A stretch of DNA of 49,242 nucleotides from positions 249,812 to 299,053 of the forward strand of contig CP070750.1 of assembly GCA_020348385.1 (NCBI GenBank). The letters are read 5' to 3'. How positions within the stretch are numbered: position 1 is the stretch's first letter; each line of letters opens with the position of its first letter. This DNA comes from Candidatus Aminicenantota bacterium (GTDB lineage Bacteria; Acidobacteriota; Aminicenantia; Aminicenantales; Aminicenantaceae). A model generated the notes under the pieces. The model worked only from the letters and a program-made list of their open reading frames with translations, was not told where the DNA came from and did not search any database. Positions 17,274 through 24,468 of the stretch are shown here, in pieces. Position numbers and translations under genes: made by a program.

Positions 17274-18610
17274 ATCCTCATCCTCGCTCTTAATTCATCC
17301 TCAACAAGTTCCACGGCTTCCTGTTTCTCCCCTTCGATTGTTATCCGTAACACGAACTCTGTCGAAGAGGGCCGTATGTTGAACCAAACGCCTTTTCTCT
17401 CCACACGGATACCATCGGTGTAATCAGGATTTTCCCGGGAGTAGACATCCTCCAACCGGTCCATAACCCTGTATGTCCTCTCCGGCGGGACATCGACCTT
17501 GATCTTCTGCATATGGCGCTCAGGAAAAAGATCCGTCAAATCGGAAAGAGATTTATCTTCCCTGACCAAACAATCCAGGATCAAGGCCAGAGTCATCATG
17601 GAATCATATCCCAGTGAAAAATCCAACAGGCAAACACTGCCGCTCCCTTCTCCCCCTGCCCCAGCCGCCACAGATTCCATGACATGCACGACCGAAGATT
17701 GCCCGACCCTAGTGCGAGAAAGTCCGATACCTGCCGTCTGCGCAGCCCAATCAGCCCAGGATGTGGTAACCGCTGTGGTAATGGCCTGGTCAATCCGGCC
17801 CTTTAAAGAAAGGAGAGCAAGGGGAAAGGTCATCTCTTCGCTAAGCGCCACCCCCTTTTCATTGACAAAGGATATGCGGCTTCCATCGGAATTCATAAGA
17901 AAACCGAGATCCGAGCTAGTGGACTCCACGACGGCTTCCGCCTGAGATGCGTTTTCGATCGAAGGTTCAGGAGGATGGGGAAAGGGTTTTGTTGGGTTGT
18001 CATTGATCGGGATGAGATCGAGGTTGAAATAATCACCGAAGCTCTTCAAGAAGGGCGAAGAAGCTCCATTGCAGGGGTCGACGACAACTTTGAAATGCCT
18101 ATCCCTTATTCTATCGGCATGGATAAAACGGGATAACTCTTTGAGGTAGAGATCCATTGGGAAGGTCATCACCCGCGTTTGGCCCAATTCGTTCCAAGAA
18201 GCTTTGGCGAAATCTCCTGCCTCGTAGGTGTTAAAAACCTCCGATCCCTCTGAGATATCCAGGTAGTCTCCCTCCGTGTCCAGGAGGAGCACAGCATTCC
18301 AAGAAACCGGATTATGCCCGCCAGTAATAGCGATCCCGCCTGAATACTTCTCCTTCCCCATCAAAAACTGCAGGAAGGGCGTGGGCAGGAGCCCGAAGTC
18401 CACACCGTCCAAGCCTCCGGAGATAACGGATGAGAGAACAGCCATAGCGAGCATAGGGCTCGTTTTGCGAGAATCCCGGCAAACGGCAATCTGTCCTTTT
18501 TCCAGCGTTGATGTAAAGGCCGAAGAAAATTTCGAAACCACTTCCACATTCAGGGCTCCGGGCACTTCCCCTCGAATCCCAGATACGCTGATCCGAAGTC
18601 TATCCTTCAT
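17270..18610 (-). CDS. Degenerate phosphohexomutase paralogue, probably not a mutase
   Basis: A 446-residue full-length homologue of the downstream mutase. It shares SGIRGEVPGALN, the fold, the sugar loop (GGEGSGS) and the phosphate loop (RPSSTEFVLRI). Two active-site elements are lost: ITASHNP has become ITGGHNP, so the phosphoserine is Gly, and QDADADR has become MNSDGSR, so two of three metal Asp are gone. It cannot run the normal phosphoserine cycle, but the kept loops suggest it still binds a phosphosugar. As first gene of the operon, overlapping the active paralogue by 4 bases, it may be a partner subunit or sensor. The frame is intact, so it is not decaying. The ATG at 18610 is preferred over the TTG at 18649; its ribosome site is weak. 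Confidence 0.8.
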   Translation of the reverse strand: MKDRLRISVSGIRGEVPGALNVEVVSKFSSAFTSTLEKGQIAVCRDSRKTSPMLAMAVLSSVISGGLDGVDFGLLPTPFLQFLMGKEKYSGGIAITGGHNPVSWNAVLLLDTEGDYLDISEGSEVFNTYEAGDFAKASWNELGQTRVMTFPMDLYLKELSRFIHADRIRDRHFKVVVDPCNGASSPFLKSFGDYFNLDLIPINDNPTKPFPHPPEPSIENASQAEAVVESTSSDLGFLMNSDGSRISFVNEKGVALSEEMTFPLALLSLKGRIDQAITTAVTTSWADWAAQTAGIGLSRTRVGQSSVVHVMESVAAGAGGEGSGSVCLLDFSLGYDSMMTLALILDCLVREDKSLSDLTDLFPERHMQKIKVDVPPERTYRVMDRLEDVYSRENPDYTDGIRVERKGVWFNIRPSSTEFVLRITIEGEKQEAVELVEDELRARMRI

Positions 18611-18655
18611 TTCTATTTTCTTATACACCAAACCCAAATCCAAACACAACTAAGA

Positions 18656-18731
18656 AAAAAGGGGACGGTTCTATTTTTCTACACACAAAGAAGCCTTCCC
18701 AAAAACGAAAAAATAGAACCGTCCCCTTTTT
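18656..18731. repeat. REP-like inverted repeat with 23-bp arms
   Basis: Left arm 18656-18678 and right arm 18709-18731 are perfect reverse complements over 23 bp, with core GGGGACGGTTCTA flanked by A and T runs; the loop is 30 bases. Cores of this kind are, to my knowledge, common in extragenic palindromes mobilised by stand-alone Y1 (RAYT/IS200-like) transposases; no such transposase is in the window. It lies between the divergent mutase-paralogue and symporter genes. A run of T after the right arm would let the RNA hairpin act as a terminator for upstream plus-strand transcripts. Confidence 0.8.
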
Positions 18732-18744
18732 CCTCTTTTCTAAA

Positions 18745-18771
18745 TTGACCCCACCCATAAGTTGGTATATT
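18745..18771 (+). promoter_or_regulatory. Possible promoter of the SSS symporter gene
   Basis: TTGACC (18745-18750) and TATATT (18766-18771) are separated by only 15 bases, shorter than ideal. The predicted start of transcription, about 18778, would leave almost no leader before the ATG at 18781, and no clear ribosome site is present, so a leaderless message is possible. Tentative. Confidence 0.3.
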
Positions 18772-18780
18772 CTTTGGGCA

Positions 18781-20541
18781 ATGAACCTTCATTCCTTGGA
18801 TTTGCTCCTGATACTAAGCTACCTCTTGCTGGTTGCCATAATCGGGTTTTGGGTTAAAAAAAAAGCCAAAGACAAACTGGATTCCTATTACCTAGCAGGC
18901 CGGAATGTTCCCTGGTGGATGTTGGGGCTCTCTGGCTGCTCCAGCTACATCGACATCGGCGGCACGATGGCCATGGTGGGAGCTTTATACTATCTGGGTC
19001 TCAAAGCCATCTGGGCCACACACATCTACTGGGGCTGGTTCATCATCTGCTTTTACATGGCCTTCCAGGCCAAATGGATCCGAAGATCCGGTGTGATGAC
19101 ATTTGCCGAGTGGAACAAAACCCGTTTTGGAGACACACGGGATGCCGAGATGGCAAGGATCGCCGCCGCCGTATTTCTCCTGCTCTTGATGATCTTTAAC
19201 TTGATGTACATAGCGGTTGGTATCGGAAAATTCGCTGAGGAATTTTTTCCTCTGCCCAGGTGGGGAGCCACCTTGATCGTATTTGCAGCCGTCGGCGTGT
19301 ACGTGACACTGGCTGGATTTTTCGGGGTAATCCTCACAGACATGCTCCAGACGCTCCTGATCGCGGTCGGTGCGGTCATCCTGACGATTATGGTGTTTGT
19401 CCAAACATCTCCCGCCAACTTTCTTGCCCAGCAAGATCCAGGATGGGGCTCTTTGAGTCTGTCTTGGAAACTCTGGCCCAAGTATCTTCAGATGACGCCG
19501 GATAGCTATCACCATTTTTACCTTTTCGGTCCCATCATCCTGGCCGGATTCTCCTGGGTCGTTTTCCGAATCCTGGCTGGGCCCAATGTGTGGGATTTTC
19601 AATTTTTTTTGACAGCTCGAAGCTCCCGGGATGCGGCCATGGCAGGGGGTATGTGGACAGTCGGGTACACGCTGCGCTGGATCCTCGGATGCGCCTTCCT
19701 GATGCTCGGCATCTTTTACCTCGGATCCCAAGCCGGATTCGATGCGGAAAAAATCATGCCGCTTGTCCTGACCAATCTTCCGGTCGGTGTCCGTGGCCTT
19801 TTCCTTGCCGTTCTCCTGGCTGCCCTGATGTCTACCCTGGATGCTATGATCAATGTCACGAGTTCGGTGGTTGTCAATGATTTTCTGAGACGTTATTTCC
19901 TGAAAAACTGGACTGAAAAGCGTCTTGTCCGTATGGGTCAATTGGCTTCGGTCGCGGCCCTTACCATCGGATTCGTATGCAGCCTCCTATTTCAAGACAT
20001 CATTTCCGCCTGGGAAACGATGATCTTTGTCATCGTCACGATGATCCTTGTTCCCGCCACCTTCCGTTGGCACTGGTGGCGGTTCAGCGCCAGGGCTTTT
20101 GTGTTTAGCATGATCGCTTCTGCCTGCATAATCGTTTTCCAGAAGATCGTGTCTCCATCTTGGTCGGCACCCACTTCGCTGCTTGTCGTCACTACCGCGT
20201 GCCTAGCAATAACGATCCTGATCGGATTTTGGGTAAAACCGACGGATAAAGAAATCCTCTGCCGGTTCTACTCCCGTATCCGCCCGTTCGGTGTGTGGGG
20301 GCCTATCCGCCGTTTGGCCGAACAGAAAGGGCTTGTGCCTAAAAAAGATAGGATGCCGACATTCGATGCCATAAATGGATTGTTGACCGCGGGCTTCCAA
20401 ATCTCTCTGGCATTGATTCCTTTTTATTGCTTCCTGCGGGTTTGGAATCAAGCCATCATCTGGGCTGCGGCAGCCATCGTTTTGGGTGTAATCCTCTACT
20501 TCACCTGGTACAAAAATCTCCCCGCTCAAAGTGAACTCTGA
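18781..20541 (+). CDS. Sodium:solute symporter (SSS family), probably for a sugar
   Basis: A 586-residue membrane protein with about 13-14 transmembrane segments. SSS hallmarks: SYYLAGRNVPWWMLGLSGCSSYIDIGG after the first helix (the AGR motif and unwound helix 1), GGMWTVGYTLRW, and AALMSTLDAMINVTSSVVVNDF (the TLD sodium-site segment, helix 8). The ATG at 18781 is chosen because the longer frame starts at a TTG within the promoter region and adds no helix. The C-terminal region has two further helices (FQISLALIPFYCFL, AIIWAAAAIVLGVILYF). The convergent neighbour is a lyxose isomerase-type cupin, which fits a pentose or hexose substrate, but this is inference. A structured intergenic element follows the stop directly. 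Confidence 0.9.
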   Translation: MNLHSLDLLLILSYLLLVAIIGFWVKKKAKDKLDSYYLAGRNVPWWMLGLSGCSSYIDIGGTMAMVGALYYLGLKAIWATHIYWGWFIICFYMAFQAKWIRRSGVMTFAEWNKTRFGDTRDAEMARIAAAVFLLLLMIFNLMYIAVGIGKFAEEFFPLPRWGATLIVFAAVGVYVTLAGFFGVILTDMLQTLLIAVGAVILTIMVFVQTSPANFLAQQDPGWGSLSLSWKLWPKYLQMTPDSYHHFYLFGPIILAGFSWVVFRILAGPNVWDFQFFLTARSSRDAAMAGGMWTVGYTLRWILGCAFLMLGIFYLGSQAGFDAEKIMPLVLTNLPVGVRGLFLAVLLAALMSTLDAMINVTSSVVVNDFLRRYFLKNWTEKRLVRMGQLASVAALTIGFVCSLLFQDIISAWETMIFVIVTMILVPATFRWHWWRFSARAFVFSMIASACIIVFQKIVSPSWSAPTSLLVVTTACLAITILIGFWVKPTDKEILCRFYSRIRPFGVWGPIRRLAEQKGLVPKKDRMPTFDAINGLLTAGFQISLALIPFYCFLRVWNQAIIWAAAAIVLGVILYFTWYKNLPAQSEL

Positions 20542-20543
20542 CC

Positions 20544-20730
20544 GGAAGCATTCCCAAACCGTTGCAATTCTTGCAGCGTTAAGGATTCCGTCCCGTAAGC
20601 TAAAGAGAAAGCCATCCGGAGGCGAGCGGGCATGGTTCCTCGAATTTTCCTCGCTGAAACAAGGCGGAAAATTGCTGGGCTGACGTTTCAGCTTGCCGGA
20701 CAGTTCCTTCTTCGGTTTGGGAACGGTTCC
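20544..20730. repeat. Structured intergenic element bounded by inverted repeats
   Basis: The ends pair: GGAA (20544-20547) plus TTCCCAAACCG (20551-20561) match CGGTTTGGGAA (20713-20723) plus TTCC (20727-20730), leaving a symmetric 3x3 internal loop. Inside are a 7-bp hairpin with a 3-base loop (20561-20577) and a hairpin AATTTTCC (20643-20650) / GGAAAATT (20666-20673) around a 15-base loop TCGCTGAAACAAGGC. The same hairpin, with a compensatory change, recurs at 46095-46123. An alternative stem GCTGAAAC (20653-20660) / GTTTCAGC (20685-20692) would exclude the second hairpin. No open frame is credible here. It could be a small non-autonomous mobile element or a transcribed structured RNA. Confidence 0.6.
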
Positions 20731-20747
20731 TGCCAAGAAGTCCAGGA

Positions 20748-21296
20748 TCAATCTGGCTCAATCTTAGGGATCCGCCGAACACGAGGATCGGTGAATATGT
20801 CCTCTTCATCGGTGCTTGCCGAGGAAAATTCCGAGACCACACACCCGTCTTTCCCTGCTTGAAACCAGTGTTTGGTATCCACAGGAAGAGTGTACTGCTC
20901 CCCGGGTTGCAGAACGACCTCCTTCCATACAGTTAGATATTCCCGATATTTTTCTGGAACTTGAGCTTTCGGGTCGGGTGTGGGCTCCCCCTCCACATAC
21001 AGATAAAGCTCTCCCCAGCGGCAACGGAAGGTCTCCTGTTTACCGATATTCATATCATCGATCCAGGGATGCCTGTGTTCGGGACACAACTGTCGGGGAA
21101 GCTGGATCAATTCCTTGGCACAGTACCTGTCGTTGTTTTCATACACCACAACCTGGAGCCCGCAGTTTTCAATGTCATCGAAACCGCAATCGGCAATTTC
21201 AATATTTTCTCTCTCTTCGGGGGTGATCACGATCCCAGCCTTTCGGAGAATCTGGTAAATCCTTTCCTGGAGCATGGCCATTTCAGTATGTTTCAT
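20748..21296 (-). CDS. D-lyxose isomerase-type cupin
   Basis: A 182-residue cupin of the D-lyxose ketol-isomerase family, which isomerises D-lyxose and D-xylulose (some members D-mannose and D-fructose). The manganese ligands are visible: His74 and His76 in CPEHRHP, Glu88 in GKQETFRCRWGELYLYVEG, and His143 in DTKHWFQAG; the C-terminal SEFSSASTDEEDIFTDPRV is also characteristic. GGAGAAGGGG precedes the ATG. Length is close to the family norm (about 190-225). It is convergent with the sodium symporter, which may import its substrate, and lies 15 bases downstream of the methyltransferase gene, so the two may be cotranscribed. Confidence 0.88.
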   Translation of the reverse strand: MKHTEMAMLQERIYQILRKAGIVITPEERENIEIADCGFDDIENCGLQVVVYENNDRYCAKELIQLPRQLCPEHRHPWIDDMNIGKQETFRCRWGELYLYVEGEPTPDPKAQVPEKYREYLTVWKEVVLQPGEQYTLPVDTKHWFQAGKDGCVVSEFSSASTDEEDIFTDPRVRRIPKIEPD

Positions 21297-21311
21297 CCCC
21301 TTCTCCTTTGG

Positions 21312-22157
21312 TCAGGCACGTTTTTTTGCGATAGCGATGATGTGGGCACTGACACCCATCAAGGACGGTTCATCCTCGATCGCCCTGATGAACCTGAGCA
21401 GCCTCTCTCGTCGTTTGTCATCCTGCCAAGTCTCTTTGAAATCGGACAAAAGACCTCCAATACTTTCCACAGCAAGGAGTTTTTCCAGCTCCAAACCGGA
21501 TTCTTTGACTTCCGCAATGATTTCATCGGGGTGATGAAAGAACGAGGAGGTGAAGTACGCGGGATTTTCAGTCGGGTTCCGGTGTTGCCCGTCGATAAGG
21601 TCCTGTTCGACTATCGGGACAAAAGCGGGATCATCCAAGAAACTCTGAAAAATCCCATCCATCAGGGAGGCGAATCGGGAGATGAAAGCCACAAAGATGC
21701 GGCCTCCTTTTTGTGTCACTCTTGATGCTTCCTTTAAGGCTGTTATCCGGTCTTCTCGGTTTGTCAGATGATAAAGAGGACCGAAAAAAAGCAAAGCATC
21801 CAAGCAGTGATCTTCCCAATCGAGTGTACGTGCATCTCCGACTCTCGCGCTTGCAAGGGAAAAATCCGGTTGGTTTTGAGAGGCTCGATCGGCTTGCTCG
21901 ATGTGTTTGGGCACAGGATCCACAAGATGAACCTGGTACCCTTTTCGCGCTAGCCACAAAGCATGGATGCCTGCCCCTCCGCCCACATCGCCGATCACAG
22001 CGGGAGGGGAGGGGAGGTAACGGGTCAAAATTTCCTGGGTGCGAACCAATTCTAACGGGCCTGATCCGAAGGTAAGACGGCCTTCTTCATCGACTTTGTT
22101 ATAATATTCCCTGAGGGGGTCCGTATCCAGACTTTTTGCATCTTTGGGTTTGGTCAT
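21312..22157 (-). CDS. Class I SAM-dependent methyltransferase
   Basis: A 281-residue cytoplasmic protein with a Rossmann methyltransferase core: motif I VIGDVGGGAGIHALWLARKG, acidic end of strand 2 in YQVHLVDPV, then RVGDARTLDWED and DALLFFGPLYHLTNREDR (motif IV), followed by SRVTQKGGRIFVAFISR. The N-terminus (DPLREYYNKVDEEGRL) is typical of the UbiE/Methyltransf_11-like group. The substrate cannot be inferred from sequence. It lies between the cupin gene (15 bases) and the serine hydrolase gene (12 bases) in an apparent minus-strand operon. Confidence 0.85.
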   Translation of the reverse strand: MTKPKDAKSLDTDPLREYYNKVDEEGRLTFGSGPLELVRTQEILTRYLPSPPAVIGDVGGGAGIHALWLARKGYQVHLVDPVPKHIEQADRASQNQPDFSLASARVGDARTLDWEDHCLDALLFFGPLYHLTNREDRITALKEASRVTQKGGRIFVAFISRFASLMDGIFQSFLDDPAFVPIVEQDLIDGQHRNPTENPAYFTSSFFHHPDEIIAEVKESGLELEKLLAVESIGGLLSDFKETWQDDKRRERLLRFIRAIEDEPSLMGVSAHIIAIAKKRA

Positions 22158-22169
22158 CCAAATGGCCCT

Positions 22170-23384
22170 TTATTTCATCAAGATCGACCCAGCAACGACA
22201 TTCGCGACCCGGCTTCGCATCGAAACGATGTCTCCCTTGTCTTCAGGATGGACACTGTTGGTCAAAAAGATGACGATCGTTTCAGTATCTGGATCGATGA
22301 CCAGAGATGTGCCTGTGTACCCTGTGTGGCCGAAGGCATTCGGCCCGAAAAGATCGCCCTGATTGGTCGAATAACCTGACTCCAAATCCCATCCTAATCC
22401 CCTTCCCGCAAAATCCGCAATGCGGTAAATCTCTGTCATCCTGTCCACTGCCAAAGGGCTGAGAATCTGTTTGCCGTTAAAGCTCCCATGATTGAGCATC
22501 ATACGGGCAAAAATGGCCAGGTCATCGGCTGTCGAAAACAGCCCCGCGTTTCCAGAAACACCGCCCAACAATCTTGCCAGAGGATCGTGAACCACTCCGA
22601 TAAGAGGTTTTCCGTCGTAGACCTGTGTTGGAACGCACAAATACCGGAATTCTTCGGAGGGCGTATAAAAGGTGTGATTCATCCCCAGTGGCTGGAAGAT
22701 ATTCGCCCTGGCAAACTGGGCAATGGTCTGGCCCGATACTTTTTTTACGATGTAGGATAAAGTTATGAAACCCAAGCAGCTGTAATGGAATTTTTTTCCC
22801 GGGGGATTGAGTTTTTGCAGACGGGCGATGTGACCGATCATGGATTCCAGTGTTATAGGATATCCGTATTTATCCTTCAAATCCTCGGCATCTGTGTAAG
22901 GAGGAAGGCCGGATGTATGGGTGAGCAGATGCCAGAGACGAGCATCCTCCCCGGGTTTTCCCTCTTCATCGATGTAGGACACAAACTCCGGGACGAAGTC
23001 AACCACTTTATCCCATAACCGCAACTTGCCCTGTTCGACCAGCATCATGACCGATGTGGTGGTGGCAACGGGCTTGGTGATCGAAGCCATATCGAAGATT
23101 TTGGAAACATCCATCGGAGCCAACTCAGGAATCCATTGGCAGTGGCCAAAAGCCTTGCGCCACACGGTTTTCCCCTTCCGAACGATAAGAATAACCGCTC
23201 CAGGGAACTCTTTCCTGTCGATGGATTCCCTTATGATCTTGTCCACGTTGGCTAGGCGTTCAGCGGACATCCCCACTGATCCAGGCGTTTCGGAGGGTTC
23301 GAGCTTGGGCTTGGTCTGGCAGCCATGGATAGAAACAAGGGCTGACAGGACAGAAATTACGATTATTTTAGGAATCGATTTCAT
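22170..23384 (-). CDS. Serine beta-lactamase-fold hydrolase lipoprotein
   Basis: A protein of about 404 residues in the class C beta-lactamase/esterase superfamily. The signal (PKIIVISVLSALVSIHGC) has a plausible lipid-attachment Cys. Catalytic SxxK is SITK in FDMASITKPVATTT, and the third motif is HTG in FGHTGYTGTSLVIDP. The second motif is Y-S-C (KFHYSCLGFITL) instead of the usual Y-S-N; Tyr is retained. Such proteins are esterases, peptidoglycan-peptide hydrolases or NAG-type amidases rather than drug-resistance enzymes. ATG 23384 gives a compact Lys-containing n-region; ATG 23396 and TTG 23405 are alternatives. Confidence 0.82.
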   Translation of the reverse strand: MKSIPKIIVISVLSALVSIHGCQTKPKLEPSETPGSVGMSAERLANVDKIIRESIDRKEFPGAVILIVRKGKTVWRKAFGHCQWIPELAPMDVSKIFDMASITKPVATTTSVMMLVEQGKLRLWDKVVDFVPEFVSYIDEEGKPGEDARLWHLLTHTSGLPPYTDAEDLKDKYGYPITLESMIGHIARLQKLNPPGKKFHYSCLGFITLSYIVKKVSGQTIAQFARANIFQPLGMNHTFYTPSEEFRYLCVPTQVYDGKPLIGVVHDPLARLLGGVSGNAGLFSTADDLAIFARMMLNHGSFNGKQILSPLAVDRMTEIYRIADFAGRGLGWDLESGYSTNQGDLFGPNAFGHTGYTGTSLVIDPDTETIVIFLTNSVHPEDKGDIVSMRSRVANVVAGSILMK

Positions 23385-23416
23385 CGCCACATCCATAAAA
23401 TTCAACCTAAACCATA

Positions 23417-24301
23417 TTACACAAACATCCCTTTGGCAACCATTATGGCCTTTCCTCCCACATGAACATCGATATCATCCGCTTTTTCTTCTGCTTTCAA
23501 GTAAAGAAGAGATGGCCGACCGATTTCATGGCCTTGCTCCACACGAACATCGACCCGGTTTTGGTCAAAATAGCGGTGTTTAGTGAGGTAGCCAGCCAAG
23601 CATCCGTTAGCACTCCCTGTGGCGGGATCCTCAGGAATGCCGTAATAATCCACAAAAACCCGAACGCTCAAATCATTCTGGTCTTCCCTCGCTTCGGGAC
23701 AGAACAGGAGAGGAGCTTTTGCATCAATATTTTCTACCGATTGCATAAATTTTGGAAAATCGACCTTGGCTTTCCTAAGATTGGCCAGGCTTTTGAGTGG
23801 AACAATCAGGAAAGAGATGCCAGTGGAAACCTCCTGGATCGGGAATTTGTCATCGATGTAACTTTCTTCAAGGTTCAAGGACCGAGCCAACTCTCCTTTG
23901 TCGACCTCCTGACCAAAAACAGGTGGCTTCTGTTTCATCCAGAGGACATCGGGTCGATCCTCTTTATAACCGAAAGTAACAGGGATTTGACCGACCTTTA
24001 GGTTCAAAGCGACTTTTTCTATAGGTCTTTGAAGTATCTCCTGTTGGATCACGAATGCCGTTCCTAAGGTGGGATGCCCGGCAAAAGGGAGCTCCTCCTC
24101 GGGTGTGAAAATGCGGACATCGAATCCTCCATCCTTTTCACGATCAGTGAGAATAAACGTTGTCTCCGAGTAATTCATCTCCTTTGCAATCCTCTGCATC
24201 TTGGCGTCCGCAAGATCCTCTGCCTTCCGGAATACCCCAAGCTGGTTGCCGGCATATTTTTCCTCGGCAAACACATCCACGATATAAAACTCATATCCCA
24301 T
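23417..24301 (-). CDS. PhzF-family isomerase
   Basis: A 294-residue protein with both PhzF half-folds: YIVDVFAEEKYAGNQLGVF at the N-terminus, catalytic Glu46 in EMNYSETTFIL, ELPFAGHPTLGTA, and the second-half DYYGIPEDPATGSANGCLAGYL. PhzF in phenazine producers isomerises trans-2,3-dihydro-3-hydroxyanthranilate, but most bacterial members are stand-alone with unknown substrates. No other phenazine gene is in the window, so that pathway is not supported. GGAGG precedes the ATG. It is the first gene of the minus-strand group running to the cupin. Confidence 0.9.
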   Translation of the reverse strand: MGYEFYIVDVFAEEKYAGNQLGVFRKAEDLADAKMQRIAKEMNYSETTFILTDREKDGGFDVRIFTPEEELPFAGHPTLGTAFVIQQEILQRPIEKVALNLKVGQIPVTFGYKEDRPDVLWMKQKPPVFGQEVDKGELARSLNLEESYIDDKFPIQEVSTGISFLIVPLKSLANLRKAKVDFPKFMQSVENIDAKAPLLFCPEAREDQNDLSVRVFVDYYGIPEDPATGSANGCLAGYLTKHRYFDQNRVDVRVEQGHEIGRPSLLYLKAEEKADDIDVHVGGKAIMVAKGMFV

Positions 24302-24344
24302 GACAAAGCCTCCAAGAGATGTTTTCTTCTCTATTTTATTTATT

Positions 24345-24409
24345 GGGGTCAGACTGAGTCAAGTCATGCGATCTCTAACATAATCATTGGGATGACTTGG
24401 TCTGATCCC
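24345..24409. repeat. REP-like imperfect palindrome with GGGGTCAGAC core
   Basis: The left arm (24345-24367) pairs with the right arm (24392-24409): ten pairs including one G-T, then a 5-base bulge (24355-24359), then eight pairs, with a 24-base loop. The GGGGTCAGAC core belongs, as far as I know, to a widespread class of extragenic palindromes linked to Y1 transposases. It lies in the divergent gap between phzF-like and lactate permease genes, upstream of the permease promoter. Confidence 0.7.
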
Positions 24410-24419
24410 TCTATGCCAG

Positions 24420-24448
24420 TTGACTTTGAGCGACTGATGTTTTATAAA
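24420..24448 (+). promoter_or_regulatory. Sigma-70 promoter of the lactate permease gene
   Basis: TTGACT (24420-24425), a 17-base spacer, and TATAAA (24443-24448). The predicted start of transcription near 24455 gives a leader of about 14 bases before the ATG at 24469; AGGA at 24453-24456 is the only ribosome-site candidate and is rather far away. Confidence 0.55.
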
Positions 24449-24468
24449 TCCCAGGAATCGATCTTGAA

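Noticed and set aside
18985..19941. 318-codon open frame antisense to the SSS symporter
   Set aside because: It lies wholly within a clear membrane-protein gene; its product is rich in His, Asp and Gln with no domain, as expected for the shadow of hydrophobic codons.
20961..21725. 254-codon plus-strand frame across the cupin and methyltransferase genes
   Set aside because: It crosses two well-supported genes and their junction on the opposite strand.
22170..23384. Antibiotic-resistance beta-lactamase
   Set aside because: The fold is shared by many esterases and peptidases, the Y-S-N motif is altered and there is no resistance context.
23417..24301. Phenazine biosynthesis locus suggested by the PhzF-like gene
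   Set aside because: No other phenazine gene is present, and most PhzF homologues are unrelated to phenazines.
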